Assembly (NCBI RefSeq): GCF_000003605.2
Contig: NW_003144013.1
Location: 1 to 22,024, forward strand
From: Saccoglossus kowalevskii
Lineage: Eukaryota > Hemichordata > Enteropneusta > Harrimaniidae
Direction of reading: 5' to 3'
DNA: 22,024 nt
The position numbers were made by a program, and so were the translations under genes. Below the pieces are notes generated by a model that was not told where the DNA came from, made no database searches, and worked only from the letters and a program-made list of their open reading frames with translations. Positions 11,568 through 21,641 of this stretch are shown here, piece by piece; positions within the stretch are counted from its first letter, which is position 1; each line of letters opens with the position of its first letter.

Positions 11568-13701
11568 CATCATTAGTGGGTTTCAATCTGCACAGTTGCC
11601 ATCACTAGTGGGTTTCAATCTGTACAGTTACCATCACTAGTGGGTTTCAATCTGTACAGTTGTCATCACTAGTGGGTTTTAATCTGTACGGTTGTCTTCA
11701 CTAGTGGATTTCAATCTGTACAGTTGCCGTCACTAGTGGGTTTCAATCTGTACAGTTGCCATCACTAGTGGGTTTCGATCTGTACAGTTGCCATCACTAG
11801 TGGGTTTCAATCTGTTCAGTTGCCATCACTAGTGGGTTTCAATCTGTTCAGTTGCCATCACTAGTGGGTTTCAATCTGTTCAGTTGCCATCACTAGTGGG
11901 TTTCAATCTGTACAGTTGCCATCACTAGTGGGTTTCAATCTGTACAGTTGCCATCACTAGTGGGTTTCAATCTGTACAGTTGCCATCACTAGTGGGTTTC
12001 AATCTGTACAGTTACCATCACTAGTGGGTTTCAATCTGTACAGTTGTCATCACTAGTGGATTTTAATCTGTACAGTTGTCATCACTAGTGGGTTTTAATC
12101 TGTACAGTTGCCATCACTAGTGGGTTTCAATCTGTACAGTTGCCATCACTAGTGGGTTTCAATCTGTACAGTTGTCATCACTAGTGGGTTTTAATCTGTA
12201 CAGTTACCATCACTAGTGGGTTTCAATCTGTACAGTTGCCATCACTAGTGGGTTTCAATCTGTACAGTTACCATCACTAGTGGGTTTCAATCTGTACAGT
12301 TGTTATCACTAGTGGGTTTCAATCTGTACAATTGCCATCACTAGTGGGTTTCAATCTGTACAGTTGCCATCACTAGTGGGTTTCAATCTGCACAGTTGTC
12401 ATCATTAGTGGGTTTCAATCTGCACAGTTGCCATCACTAGTGGGTTTCAATCTGTACAGTTACCATCACTAGTGGGTTTCAATCTGTACAGTTGTCATCA
12501 CTAGTGGGTTTTAATCTGTACAGTTGCCATCACTAGTGGGTTTCAATCTGCACAGTTGTCTTCACTAGTGGGTTTCAATCTGCACAGTTGCCATCACCAG
12601 TGGGTTTCAATCTGTACAGTTACCATCACTAGTGGGTTTCAATCTGTACAGTTGTCATCACTAGTGGGTTTTAATCTGTACAGTTGCCATCACTAGTGGG
12701 TTTTAATCTGTACAGTTGCCATCACTAGTGGGTTTTAATCTGTACAGTTGCCATCACTAGTGGGTTTCAATCTGTACGGTTGTCTTCACTAGTGGATTTC
12801 AATCTGTACAGTTGCCGTCACTAGTGGGTTTCAATCTGTACAGTTGCCATCACTAGTGGGTTTCAATCTGTACAGTTGCCATCACTAGTGGGTTTCAATC
12901 TGTACAGTTACCATCACTAGTGGGTTTCAATCTGTACAGTTGTCATCACTAGTGGGTTTCAATCTGTACAGTTGCCATCACTAGTGGGTTTTAATCTGCA
13001 CAGTTACCATCACTAGTGGGTTTTAATCTGTACAGTTACCATCACTAGTGGGTTTTAATCTGTACAGTTGCCATCACTAGTGGGTTTCAATCTGTACAGT
13101 TGTCATCACTAGTGGGTTTCAATCTGTACAGTTACCATCACTAGTGGGTTTCAATCTGTACAGTTGTCATCACTAGTGGGTTTCAATCTGTACAGTTGCC
13201 ATCACTAGTGGGTTTTAATCTGCACAGTTACCATCACTAGTGGGTTTTAATCTGTACAGTTACCATCACTAGTGGGTTTTAATCTGTACAGTTGCCATCA
13301 CTAGTGGGTTTCAATCTGTACAGTTACCATCACTAGTGGGTTTTAATCTGTACGGTTGTCTTCACTAGTGGATTTCAATCTGTACAGTTGCCGTCACTAG
13401 TGGGTTTCAATCTGTACAGTTGCCATCACTAGTGGGTTTCAATCTCTACAGTTGCCATCACTAGTGGGTTTCAATCTCTACAGTTGCCATCACTAGTGGG
13501 TTTCAATCTGTACAGTTGCCATCACTAGTGGGTTTCAATCTGTACAGTTGCCATCACTAGTGGGTTTCAATCTCTACAGTTGCCATCACTAGTGGGTTTC
13601 AATCTCTACAGTTGCCATCACTAGTGGGTTTCAATCTCTACAGTTGCCATCACTAGTGGGTTTTAATCTGTACAGTTGCCATCACTAGTGGGTTTCAATC
13701 T
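11568..13701. repeat. Higher-order block D, left copy (2.1 kb)
   Basis: The order of variant units matches 15539-17832 in three collinear segments: 11568-12123 with 15539-16094 (offset 3,971), 12124-13083 with 16479-17438 (offset 4,355), and 13308-13701 with 17439-17832 (offset 4,131). Shared rare units include CTGCAC-TTGTC-CATTAG or TTGTCTTC forms, a series of CTGTTC units, TTGTTATC followed by TACAAT, and the grouped CTCTAC units at 13436-13659. Differences seen are few, for example CTGTTC versus CTGTAC near 11912 and CACCAG versus CACTAG near 12598. The left copy has seven additional units at 13084-13307. Confidence 0.88.
13084..13307. repeat. Seven-unit tandem duplication inside block D
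   Basis: The units here are TTGTC, TTACC, TTGTC, TTGCC, TTTTA-CTGCAC-TTACC, TTTTA-TTACC and TTTTA-TTGCC. The last five repeat the order just upstream (TTGTC at 12924 to TTTTA-TTGCC at 13052). The two CTGCAC marks are 224 bp apart (12999 and 13223). The right copy of block D has only one set, so either this was gained on the left or lost on the right. Confidence 0.87.
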
Positions 13702-13723
13702 GTACAGTTGTCATCACTAGTGG

Positions 13724-14040
13724 GTTTCAATCTGTACAGTTGCCATCACTAGTGGGTTTTAATCTGCACAGTTACCATCACTAGTGGGTTTTAATCTGTA
13801 CAGTTACCATCACTAGTGGGTTTTAATCTGTACAGTTGCCATCACTAGTGGGTTTCAATCTGTACAGTTGTCATCACTAGTGGGTTTCAATCTGTACAGT
13901 TACCATCACTAGTGGGTTTCAATCTGTACGGTTGTCTTCACTAGTGGATTTCAATCTGTACAGTTGCCATCACTAGTGGATTTTCGATCTGTACAGTTGC
14001 CATCACTAATTGAGTTTCAATCTGTTCAGTTACCATCACT
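13724..14040. repeat. Higher-order block C, copy 3, partly decayed
   Basis: Positions 13724-13979 match 10972-11227 unit for unit. After that this copy keeps the CGATC and GAG-CTGTTC variants but has an altered GGA junction, an added T at 13981-13984, an added base with a changed junction at about 14009-14011 (CACTAATTGAG), and TTACC in place of TTGCC in the CTGTTC unit. It is the most degraded stretch of the array, which suggests it is an older copy than the other two. Confidence 0.85.
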
Positions 14041-14415
14041 AGTGGGTTTCAATCTGTACAGTTGCCATCACTAGTGGGTTTCAATCTGTACAGTTGTCAT
14101 CACTAGTGGCTTTCAATCTGTACAGTTGCCATCACTAGTGGGTTTCAATCTGTACAGTTGTCATCACTAGTGGGTTTCAATCTGTACAGTTGCCATCACT
14201 AGTGGGTTTCAATCTGTACAGTTGCTATCACTAGTGGGTTTCAATCTGTACAGTTGCCATCACTAGTGGGTTTTAATCTGTACAGTTACCATCACTAGTG
14301 GATTTCAATCTGTACAGTTGTCATCACTAGTGGGTTTTAATCTGTACAGTTACCATCACTAGTGGGTTTCAATCTGTACAGTTGCCATCACTAGTGGGTT
14401 TTAATCTGTACAGTT
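14027..14415. repeat. Higher-order block E, copy 1 (389 bp)
   Basis: The marks are a GGC junction at 14110, a TTGCTATC unit at 14206, and the order TTTTA-TTACC, GGA-TTGTC, TTTTA-TTACC, TTGCC. The same bases are found at 20684-21072 (offset 6,657 bp, or 208 units plus the later 1-bp insertion). The match begins just after a CTGTTC versus CTGTAC difference and ends at a TTGCC versus TTACC difference. Confidence 0.88.
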
Positions 14416-14514
14416 GCCATCACTAGTGGATTTCAATCTGTACAGTTACCATCACTAGTGGGTTTCAATCTGTACAGTTGCCATCACTAGTGGGTTTCAA
14501 TCTGTACAGTTGCT

Positions 14515-14856
14515 ATCACTAGTGGGTTTCAATCTGTACAGTTGCCATCACTAGTGGATTTCAATCTGTACAGTTACCATCACTAGTGGGTTTCAATCTG
14601 TACAGTTGCCATCACTAGTGGGTTTCAATCTGTACAGTTACCATCACTAGTGGGTTTCAATCTGTACAGTTACCATCACTAGTGGATTTCAATCTGTACA
14701 GTTGCCATCACTAGTGGGTTTTAATCTGTACAGTTACCATCACTAGTGGATTTCAATCTGTACAGTTGTCATCACTAGTGGGTTTTAATCTGTACAGTTA
14801 CCATCACTAGTGGGTTTCAATCTGTACAGTTGCCATCACTAGTGGGTTTTAATCTG
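14515..14856. repeat. Higher-order block F, copy 1 (342 bp)
   Basis: The order is TTGCC, GGA-TTACC, TTGCC, TTACC, TTACC, GGA-TTGCC, TTTTA-TTACC, GGA-TTGTC, TTTTA-TTACC, TTGCC, and then a TTTTA unit. It is identical as read to 21300-21641 (offset 6,785 bp). Compared with block E the offset has grown by 128 bp, meaning four units were gained or lost between blocks E and F in one of the two regions. Confidence 0.88.
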
Positions 14857-15538
14857 TACAGTTACCATCACTAGTGGGGTTCAATCTGTACAGTTGTCAT
14901 CACTAGTGGGTTTCAATCTGTACAGTTGCCATCACTAGTGGGTTTCAATCTGTACATTTGCCATCACTAGTGGGTTTCAATCTGTACAGTTGTTATCACT
15001 AGTAGGTTTCAATCTGTACAGTTACCATCACTAGTGGGTTTCAATCTGTTCAGTTGCCATCACTAGTGGGTTTCAATCTGTACAGTTGTCATCACTAGTG
15101 GGTTTCAATCTGTACAGTTACCATCACTAGTGGGTTTCAATCTGTACAGTTACCATCACTAGTGGGTTTCAATCTGTACAGTTGTCATCACTAGTGGGTT
15201 TCAATCTGTACAGTTACCATCACTAGTGGGTTTCAATCTGTACAGTTACCATCACTAGTGGGTTTCAATCTGTACAGTTGCCATCACTAGTGGGTTTCAA
15301 TCTGTACAGTTACCATCACTAGTGGGTTTCAATCTGTACAGTTACCATCACTAGTGGGTTTCAATCTGTACAGTTGCCATCACTAGTGGGTTTCAATCTG
15401 TACAATTGCCATCACTAGTGGGTTTCAATCTGTACAGTTGCCATCACTAGTGAGTTTCAATCTGTACAGTTGCCATCACTAGTGGCTTTCAATCTGTACA
15501 GTATGTCATCACTAGTGGGTTTCAATCTGTACAGTTGC

Positions 15539-17832
15539 CATCATTAGTGGGTTTCAATCTGCACAGTTGCCATCACTAGTGGGTTTCAATCTGTACAGTT
15601 ACCATCACTAGTGGGTTTCAATCTGTACAGTTGTCATCACTAGTGGGTTTTAATCTGTACGGTTGTCTTCACTAGTGGATTTCAATCTGTACAGTTGCCG
15701 TCACTAGTGGGTTTCAATCTGTACAGTTGCCATCACTAGTGGGTTTCGATCTGTACAGTTGCCATCACTAGTGGGTTTCAATCTGTTCAGTTGCCATCAC
15801 TAGTGGGTTTCAATCTGTTCAGTTGCCATCACTAGTGGGTTTCAATCTGTTCAGTTGCCATCACTAGTGGGTTTCAATCTGTTCAGTTGCCATCACTAGT
15901 GGGTTTCAATCTGTACAGTTGCCATCACTAGTGGGTTTCAATCTGTACAGTTGCCATCACTAGTGGGTTTCAATCTGTACAGTTACCATCACTAGTGGGT
16001 TTCAATCTGTACAGTTGTCATCACTAGTGGATTTTAATCTGTACAGTTGTCATCACTAGTGGGTTTTAATCTGTACAGTTGCCATCACTAGTGGGTTTCA
16101 ATCTGTACAGTTGTCATCACTAGTGGGTTTCAATCTGTACAGTTGCCATCACTAGTGGGTTTTAATCTGCACAGTTGCCATCACTAGTGGGTTTCAATCT
16201 GTACAGTTGTCATCACTAGTGGGTTTCAATCTGTACAGTTGCCATCACTAGTGGGTTTCAATCTGTACAGTTGCCATCACTAGTGGGTTTCAATCTGTAC
16301 AGTTGCCATCACTAGTGGGTTTCAATCTGTACAGTTGCCATCACTAGTGGGTTTCAATCTGTACAGTTGCCATCACTAGTGAGTTTCAATCTGTACAGTT
16401 GCCATCACTAGTGGGTTTCAATCTGTACAGTTGTCATCACTAGTGGGTTTTAATCTGTACAGTTACCATCACTAGTGGGTTTCAATCTGTACAGTTGCCA
16501 TCACTAGTGGGTTTCAATCTGTACAGTTGTCATCACTAGTGGGTTTTAATCTGTACAGTTACCATCACTAGTGGGTTTCAATCTGTACAGTTGCCATCAC
16601 TAGTGGGTTTCAATCTGTACAGTTACCATCACTAGTGGGTTTCAATCTGTACAGTTGTTATCACTAGTGGGTTTCAATCTGTACAATTGCCATCACTAGT
16701 GGGTTTCAATCTGTACAGTTGCCATCACTAGTGGGTTTCAATCTGCACAGTTGTCATCATTAGTGGGTTTCAATCTGCACAGTTGCCATCACTAGTGGGT
16801 TTCAATCTGTACAGTTACCATCACTAGTGGGTTTCAATCTGTACAGTTGTCATCACTAGTGGGTTTTAATCTGTACAGTTGCCATCACTAGTGGGTTTCA
16901 ATCTGCACAGTTGTCTTCACTAGTGGGTTTCAATCTGCACAGTTGCCATCACTAGTGGGTTTCAATCTGTACAGTTACCATCACTAGTGGGTTTCAATCT
17001 GTACAGTTGTCATCACTAGTGGGTTTTAATCTGTACAGTTGCCATCACTAGTGGGTTTTAATCTGTACAGTTGCCATCACTAGTGGGTTTTAATCTGTAC
17101 AGTTGCCATCACTAGTGGGTTTCAATCTGTACGGTTGTCTTCACTAGTGGATTTCAATCTGTACAGTTGCCGTCACTAGTGGGTTTCAATCTGTACAGTT
17201 GCCATCACTAGTGGGTTTCAATCTGTACAGTTGCCATCACTAGTGGGTTTCAATCTGTACAGTTACCATCACTAGTGGGTTTCAATCTGTACAGTTGTCA
17301 TCACTAGTGGGTTTCAATCTGTACAGTTGCCATCACTAGTGGGTTTTAATCTGCACAGTTACCATCACTAGTGGGTTTTAATCTGTACAGTTACCATCAC
17401 TAGTGGGTTTTAATCTGTACAGTTGCCATCACTAGTGGGTTTCAATCTGTACAGTTACCATCACTAGTGGGTTTTAATCTGTACGGTTGTCTTCACTAGT
17501 GGATTTCAATCTGTACAGTTGCCGTCACTAGTGGGTTTCAATCTGTACAGTTGCCATCACTAGTGGGTTTCAATCTCTACAGTTGCCATCACTAGTGGGT
17601 TTCAATCTCTACAGTTGCCATCACTAGTGGGTTTCAATCTGTACAGTTGCCATCACTAGTGGGTTTCAATCTGTACAGTTGCCATCACTAGTGGGTTTCA
17701 ATCTCTACAGTTGCCATCACTAGTGGGTTTCAATCTCTACAGTTGCCATCACTAGTGGGTTTCAATCTCTACAGTTGCCATCACTAGTGGGTTTTAATCT
17801 GTACAGTTGCCATCACTAGTGGGTTTCAATCT
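15539..17832. repeat. Higher-order block D, right copy (2.3 kb)
   Basis: This is the right partner of 11568-13701. It carries a 12-unit segment at 16095-16478 that is absent on the left and lacks the seven units at 13084-13307. Both differences are whole numbers of units, so reading phase is never lost. A third, shorter relative lies at 18847-19326, with TACAAT, CTGCAC-CATTAG, CTGCAC, TACGG-TTGTCTTC and four CTGTTC units in the same order but with one TTGTC unit missing. Confidence 0.88.
16095..16478. repeat. Twelve-unit insertion (or left-copy deletion) in block D
   Basis: This is a 384-bp segment present in the right copy between units that are adjacent at 12123/12124 in the left copy. It consists mainly of TTGCC consensus units with one TTTTA-CTGCAC-TTGCC unit at 16159, one GAG junction near 16381 and a TTGTC, TTTTA-TTACC pair at its end that is repeated directly afterwards (16415-16478 and 16511-16574). 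That short direct repetition at the edge fits gain by unequal exchange. Confidence 0.82.
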
Positions 17833-18430
17833 CTACAGTTGTCATCACTAGTGGGTTTCAATCTGTACAGTTACCATCACTAGTGGGTTTCAATCTGTAC
17901 AGTTACCATCACTAGTGGGTTTCAATCTGTACAGTTGTCACCACTAGTGGGTTTCAATCTGTACAGTTACCATCACTAGTGGGTTTCAATCTGTACAGTT
18001 ACCATCACTAGTGGGTTTCAATCTGTACAGTTGTTATCACTAGTAGGTTTCAATCTGTACACTTGCCATCACTAGTGGGTTTCAATCTGTACAGTTGCCA
18101 TCACTAGTGGGTTTCAATCTGTACAGTTACCATCACTAGTGGGTTTCAATCTGTACAGTTACCATCACTAGTGGGTTTCAATCTGTACAGTTGCCATCAC
18201 TAGTGGGTTTCAATCTGTTCAGTTACCATCACTAGTGGGTTTCAATCTGTGCGGTTACCATCACTAGTGGGTTTCAATCTGTACAGTTGCCATCAATAGT
18301 GGGTTTCAATCTGTACAGTTGCCATCACTAGTGGGTTTCAATCTGTACAGTTGCCATCAATAGTGGGTTTCAATCTGTACAGTTGCCATCACTAGTGGGT
18401 TTCAATCTGTACAGTTACCATCACTAGTGG

Positions 18431-18686
18431 GTTTCAATCTGTACAGTTGCCATCACTAGTGGGTTTCAATCTGTACAGTTGCCATCACTAGTGGGTTTCA
18501 ATCTGTACAGTTGCCATCACTAGTGGGTTTCAATCTGTACAGTTGCCATCACTAGTGGGTTTCAATCTGTACAGTTGCCATCACTAGTGGGTTTCAATCT
18601 GTACAGTTGCCATCACTAGTGGGTTTCAATCTGTACAGTTGCCATCACTAGTGGGTTTCAATCTGTACAGTTGCCATCACTAGTGG
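18431..18686. repeat. Second homogeneous run of eight consensus units
   Basis: Eight successive consensus TTGCC units lie between a TTACC unit and a TTGTC unit. No variant is seen in 256 bp, as in the run at 9596-9851. A recent local expansion is the simplest explanation. Confidence 0.8.
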
Positions 18687-18846
18687 GTTTCAATCTGTAC
18701 AGTTGTCATCACTAGTGGGTTTCAATCTGTACAGTTGCCATCACTAGTGGATTTCAATCTGTACAGTTGCCATCACTAGTGGGTTTCAATCTGTACAGTT
18801 ACCATCACTAGTGGGTTTCAATCTGTACAGTTGCCATCACTAGTGG

Positions 18847-19326
18847 GTTTCAATCTGTACAATTGCCATCACTAGTGGGTTTCAATCTGTACAGTTGCCA
18901 TCACTAGTGGGTTTCAATCTGCACAGTTGTCATCATTAGTGGGTTTCAATCTGCACAGTTGCCATCACTAGTGGGTTTCAATCTGTACAGTTACCATCAC
19001 TAGTGGGTTTTAATCTGTACGGTTGTCTTCACTAGTGGATTTCAATCTGTACAGTTGCCGTCACTAGTGGGTTTCAATCTGTACAGTTGCCATCACTAGT
19101 GGGTTTCAATCTGTACAGTTGCCATCACTAGTGGGTTTCAATCTGTTCAGTTGCCATCACTAGTGGGTTTCAATCTGTTCAGTTGCCATCACTAGTGGGT
19201 TTCAATCTGTTCAGTTGCCATCACTAGTGGGTTTCAATCTGTTCAGTTGCCATCACTAGTGGGTTTCAATCTGTACAGTTGCCATCACTAGTGGGTTTCA
19301 ATCTGTACAGTTGCCATCACTAGTGG
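18847..19326. repeat. Higher-order block D, third partial copy
   Basis: The order is TACAAT-TTGCC, TTGCC, CTGCAC-TTGTC-CATTAG, CTGCAC-TTGCC, TTACC, TTTTA-TACGG-TTGTCTTC, GGA-TTGCCGTC, TTGCC, TTGCC, four CTGTTC units, and two TTGCC units. It parallels 11484-11995 and the corresponding part of the right copy but lacks a TTGTC unit before the TACGG unit and has TTTCA in place of the CGATC unit. The four CTGTTC units match the right copy (15.8 kb) and not the left copy, which has three. Confidence 0.85.
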
Positions 19327-19669
19327 GTTTCAGTCTGTACAGTTACCATCACTAGTGGGTTTCAATCTGTACAGTTGCCATCACTAGTGGGTTTCAATCT
19401 GTACAGTTGTCACCACTAGTGGGTTTCAATCTGTACAGTTGCCACCACTAGTGGGTTTCAATCTGTACAGTTGTCACCACTAGTGGGTTTCAATCTGTAC
19501 AGTTGCCATCACTAGTGGGTTTCAATCTGTACAGTTGCCATCACTAGTGGGTTTCAATCTGTACAGTTGCCATCACTAGTGGGTTTCAATCTGTACAGTT
19601 GTCATCACTAGTGGGTTTCAATCTGTACAGTTGCCATCACTAGTGGATTTCAATCTGTACAGTTGCCAC

Positions 19670-19998
19670 CACTAGTGGGTTTTAATCTGTACAGTTGCCA
19701 TCACTAGTGGATTTCAATCTGTACAGTTGCCATCACTAGTGGGTTTCAATCTGTACAGTTGTCATCACTAGTGGGTTTCAATCTGTACAGTTGCCATCAC
19801 TAGTGGGTTTCAATCTGTACAGTTGCCATCACTAGTGGGTTTTAATCTGTACAGTTGCCATCACTAGTGGGTTTCAATCTGTACAGTTACCATCACTAGT
19901 GGGTTTCAATCTGTACAGTTGCCATCACTAGTGGGTTTCAATCTGTACAGTTGTCATCACTAGTGGCTTTCAATCTGTACAGTTGCCATCACTAGTGG
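19670..19998. repeat. Higher-order block G, copy 1 (329 bp)
   Basis: Displacing this stretch by exactly 800 bp (25 units) gives 20470-20798 with no difference seen. It contains TTTTA-TTGCC, GGA-TTGCC, TTGCC, TTGTC, TTGCC, TTGCC, TTTTA-TTGCC, TTGCC, TTACC, TTGCC and TTGTC units and then a GGC junction (C at 19967). It ends where the next junction is GGA here and GGG in the other copy. Confidence 0.9.
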
Positions 19999-20469
19999 AT
20001 TTCAATCTGTACAGTTGCCATCACTAGTGGGTTTCAATCTGTACATTTGCCATCACTAGTGGGTTTCAATCTGTACAGTTACCATCACTAGTGGGTTTCA
20101 ATCTGTACAGTTGCCATCACTAGTGGGTTTCAATCTGTACAGTTGCTATCACTAGTGGGTTTCAATCTGTACAGTTGCCATCACTAGTGGATTTCAATCT
20201 GTACAGTTGCCATCACTAGTGGGTTTTAATCTGTACAGTTGTCATCACTAGTGGGTTTCAATCTGTACAGTTGCCATCACTAGTGGATTTCAATCTGTAC
20301 AGTTGTCATCACTAGTGGGTTTCAATCTGTACAGTTGCCATCACTAGTGGATTTCAATCTGTACAGTTGCCATCACTAGTGGGTTTCAATCTGTACAGTT
20401 GTCATCACTAGTGGGTTTCAATCTGTACAGTTGCCATCACTAGTGGGTTTCAATCTGTACAGTTGCTAT

Positions 20470-20798
20470 CACTAGTGGGTTTTAATCTGTACAGTTGCCA
20501 TCACTAGTGGATTTCAATCTGTACAGTTGCCATCACTAGTGGGTTTCAATCTGTACAGTTGTCATCACTAGTGGGTTTCAATCTGTACAGTTGCCATCAC
20601 TAGTGGGTTTCAATCTGTACAGTTGCCATCACTAGTGGGTTTTAATCTGTACAGTTGCCATCACTAGTGGGTTTCAATCTGTACAGTTACCATCACTAGT
20701 GGGTTTCAATCTGTACAGTTGCCATCACTAGTGGGTTTCAATCTGTACAGTTGTCATCACTAGTGGCTTTCAATCTGTACAGTTGCCATCACTAGTGG
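20470..20798. repeat. Higher-order block G, copy 2
   Basis: This is the second copy of 19670-19998, with its GGC junction at 20767. The unit just before it is TTGCTATC where copy 1 has TTGCCACC, so the copies have different left neighbours. Confidence 0.9.
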
Positions 20799-21072
20799 GT
20801 TTCAATCTGTACAGTTGTCATCACTAGTGGGTTTCAATCTGTACAGTTGCCATCACTAGTGGGTTTCAATCTGTACAGTTGCTATCACTAGTGGGTTTCA
20901 ATCTGTACAGTTGCCATCACTAGTGGGTTTTAATCTGTACAGTTACCATCACTAGTGGATTTCAATCTGTACAGTTGTCATCACTAGTGGGTTTTAATCT
21001 GTACAGTTACCATCACTAGTGGGTTTCAATCTGTACAGTTGCCATCACTAGTGGGTTTTAATCTGTACAGTT
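20684..21072. repeat. Higher-order block E, copy 2
   Basis: This is the partner of 14027-14415, with the GGC junction at 20767 and the TTGCTATC unit at 20863. Its left part overlaps block G (20470-20798), so blocks of different ancestry are spliced together here. Confidence 0.88.
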
Positions 21073-21299
21073 ACCATCACTAGTGGGTTTTAATCTGTAC
21101 AGTTACCATCACTAGTGGATTTCAATCTGTACAGTTGCCATCACTAGTGGGTTTCAATCTGTACATTTGCCATCACTAGTGGGTTTCAATCTGTACAGTT
21201 ACCATCACTAGTGGGTTTCAATCTGTACAGTTGCCATCACTAGTGGGTTTCAATCTGTACAGTTGCTATCACTAGTGGGTTTCAATCTGTACAGTTGCC

Positions 21300-21641
21300 A
21301 TCACTAGTGGGTTTCAATCTGTACAGTTGCCATCACTAGTGGATTTCAATCTGTACAGTTACCATCACTAGTGGGTTTCAATCTGTACAGTTGCCATCAC
21401 TAGTGGGTTTCAATCTGTACAGTTACCATCACTAGTGGGTTTCAATCTGTACAGTTACCATCACTAGTGGATTTCAATCTGTACAGTTGCCATCACTAGT
21501 GGGTTTTAATCTGTACAGTTACCATCACTAGTGGATTTCAATCTGTACAGTTGTCATCACTAGTGGGTTTTAATCTGTACAGTTACCATCACTAGTGGGT
21601 TTCAATCTGTACAGTTGCCATCACTAGTGGGTTTTAATCTG
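21300..21641. repeat. Higher-order block F, copy 2
   Basis: This is the partner of 14515-14856. It ends inside a TTTTA unit where this copy switches to CTGCAC and enters block C copy 2 (from 21599), so the last kilobase is a mosaic of pieces related to 14.5 kb and to 11 kb. Confidence 0.88.
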
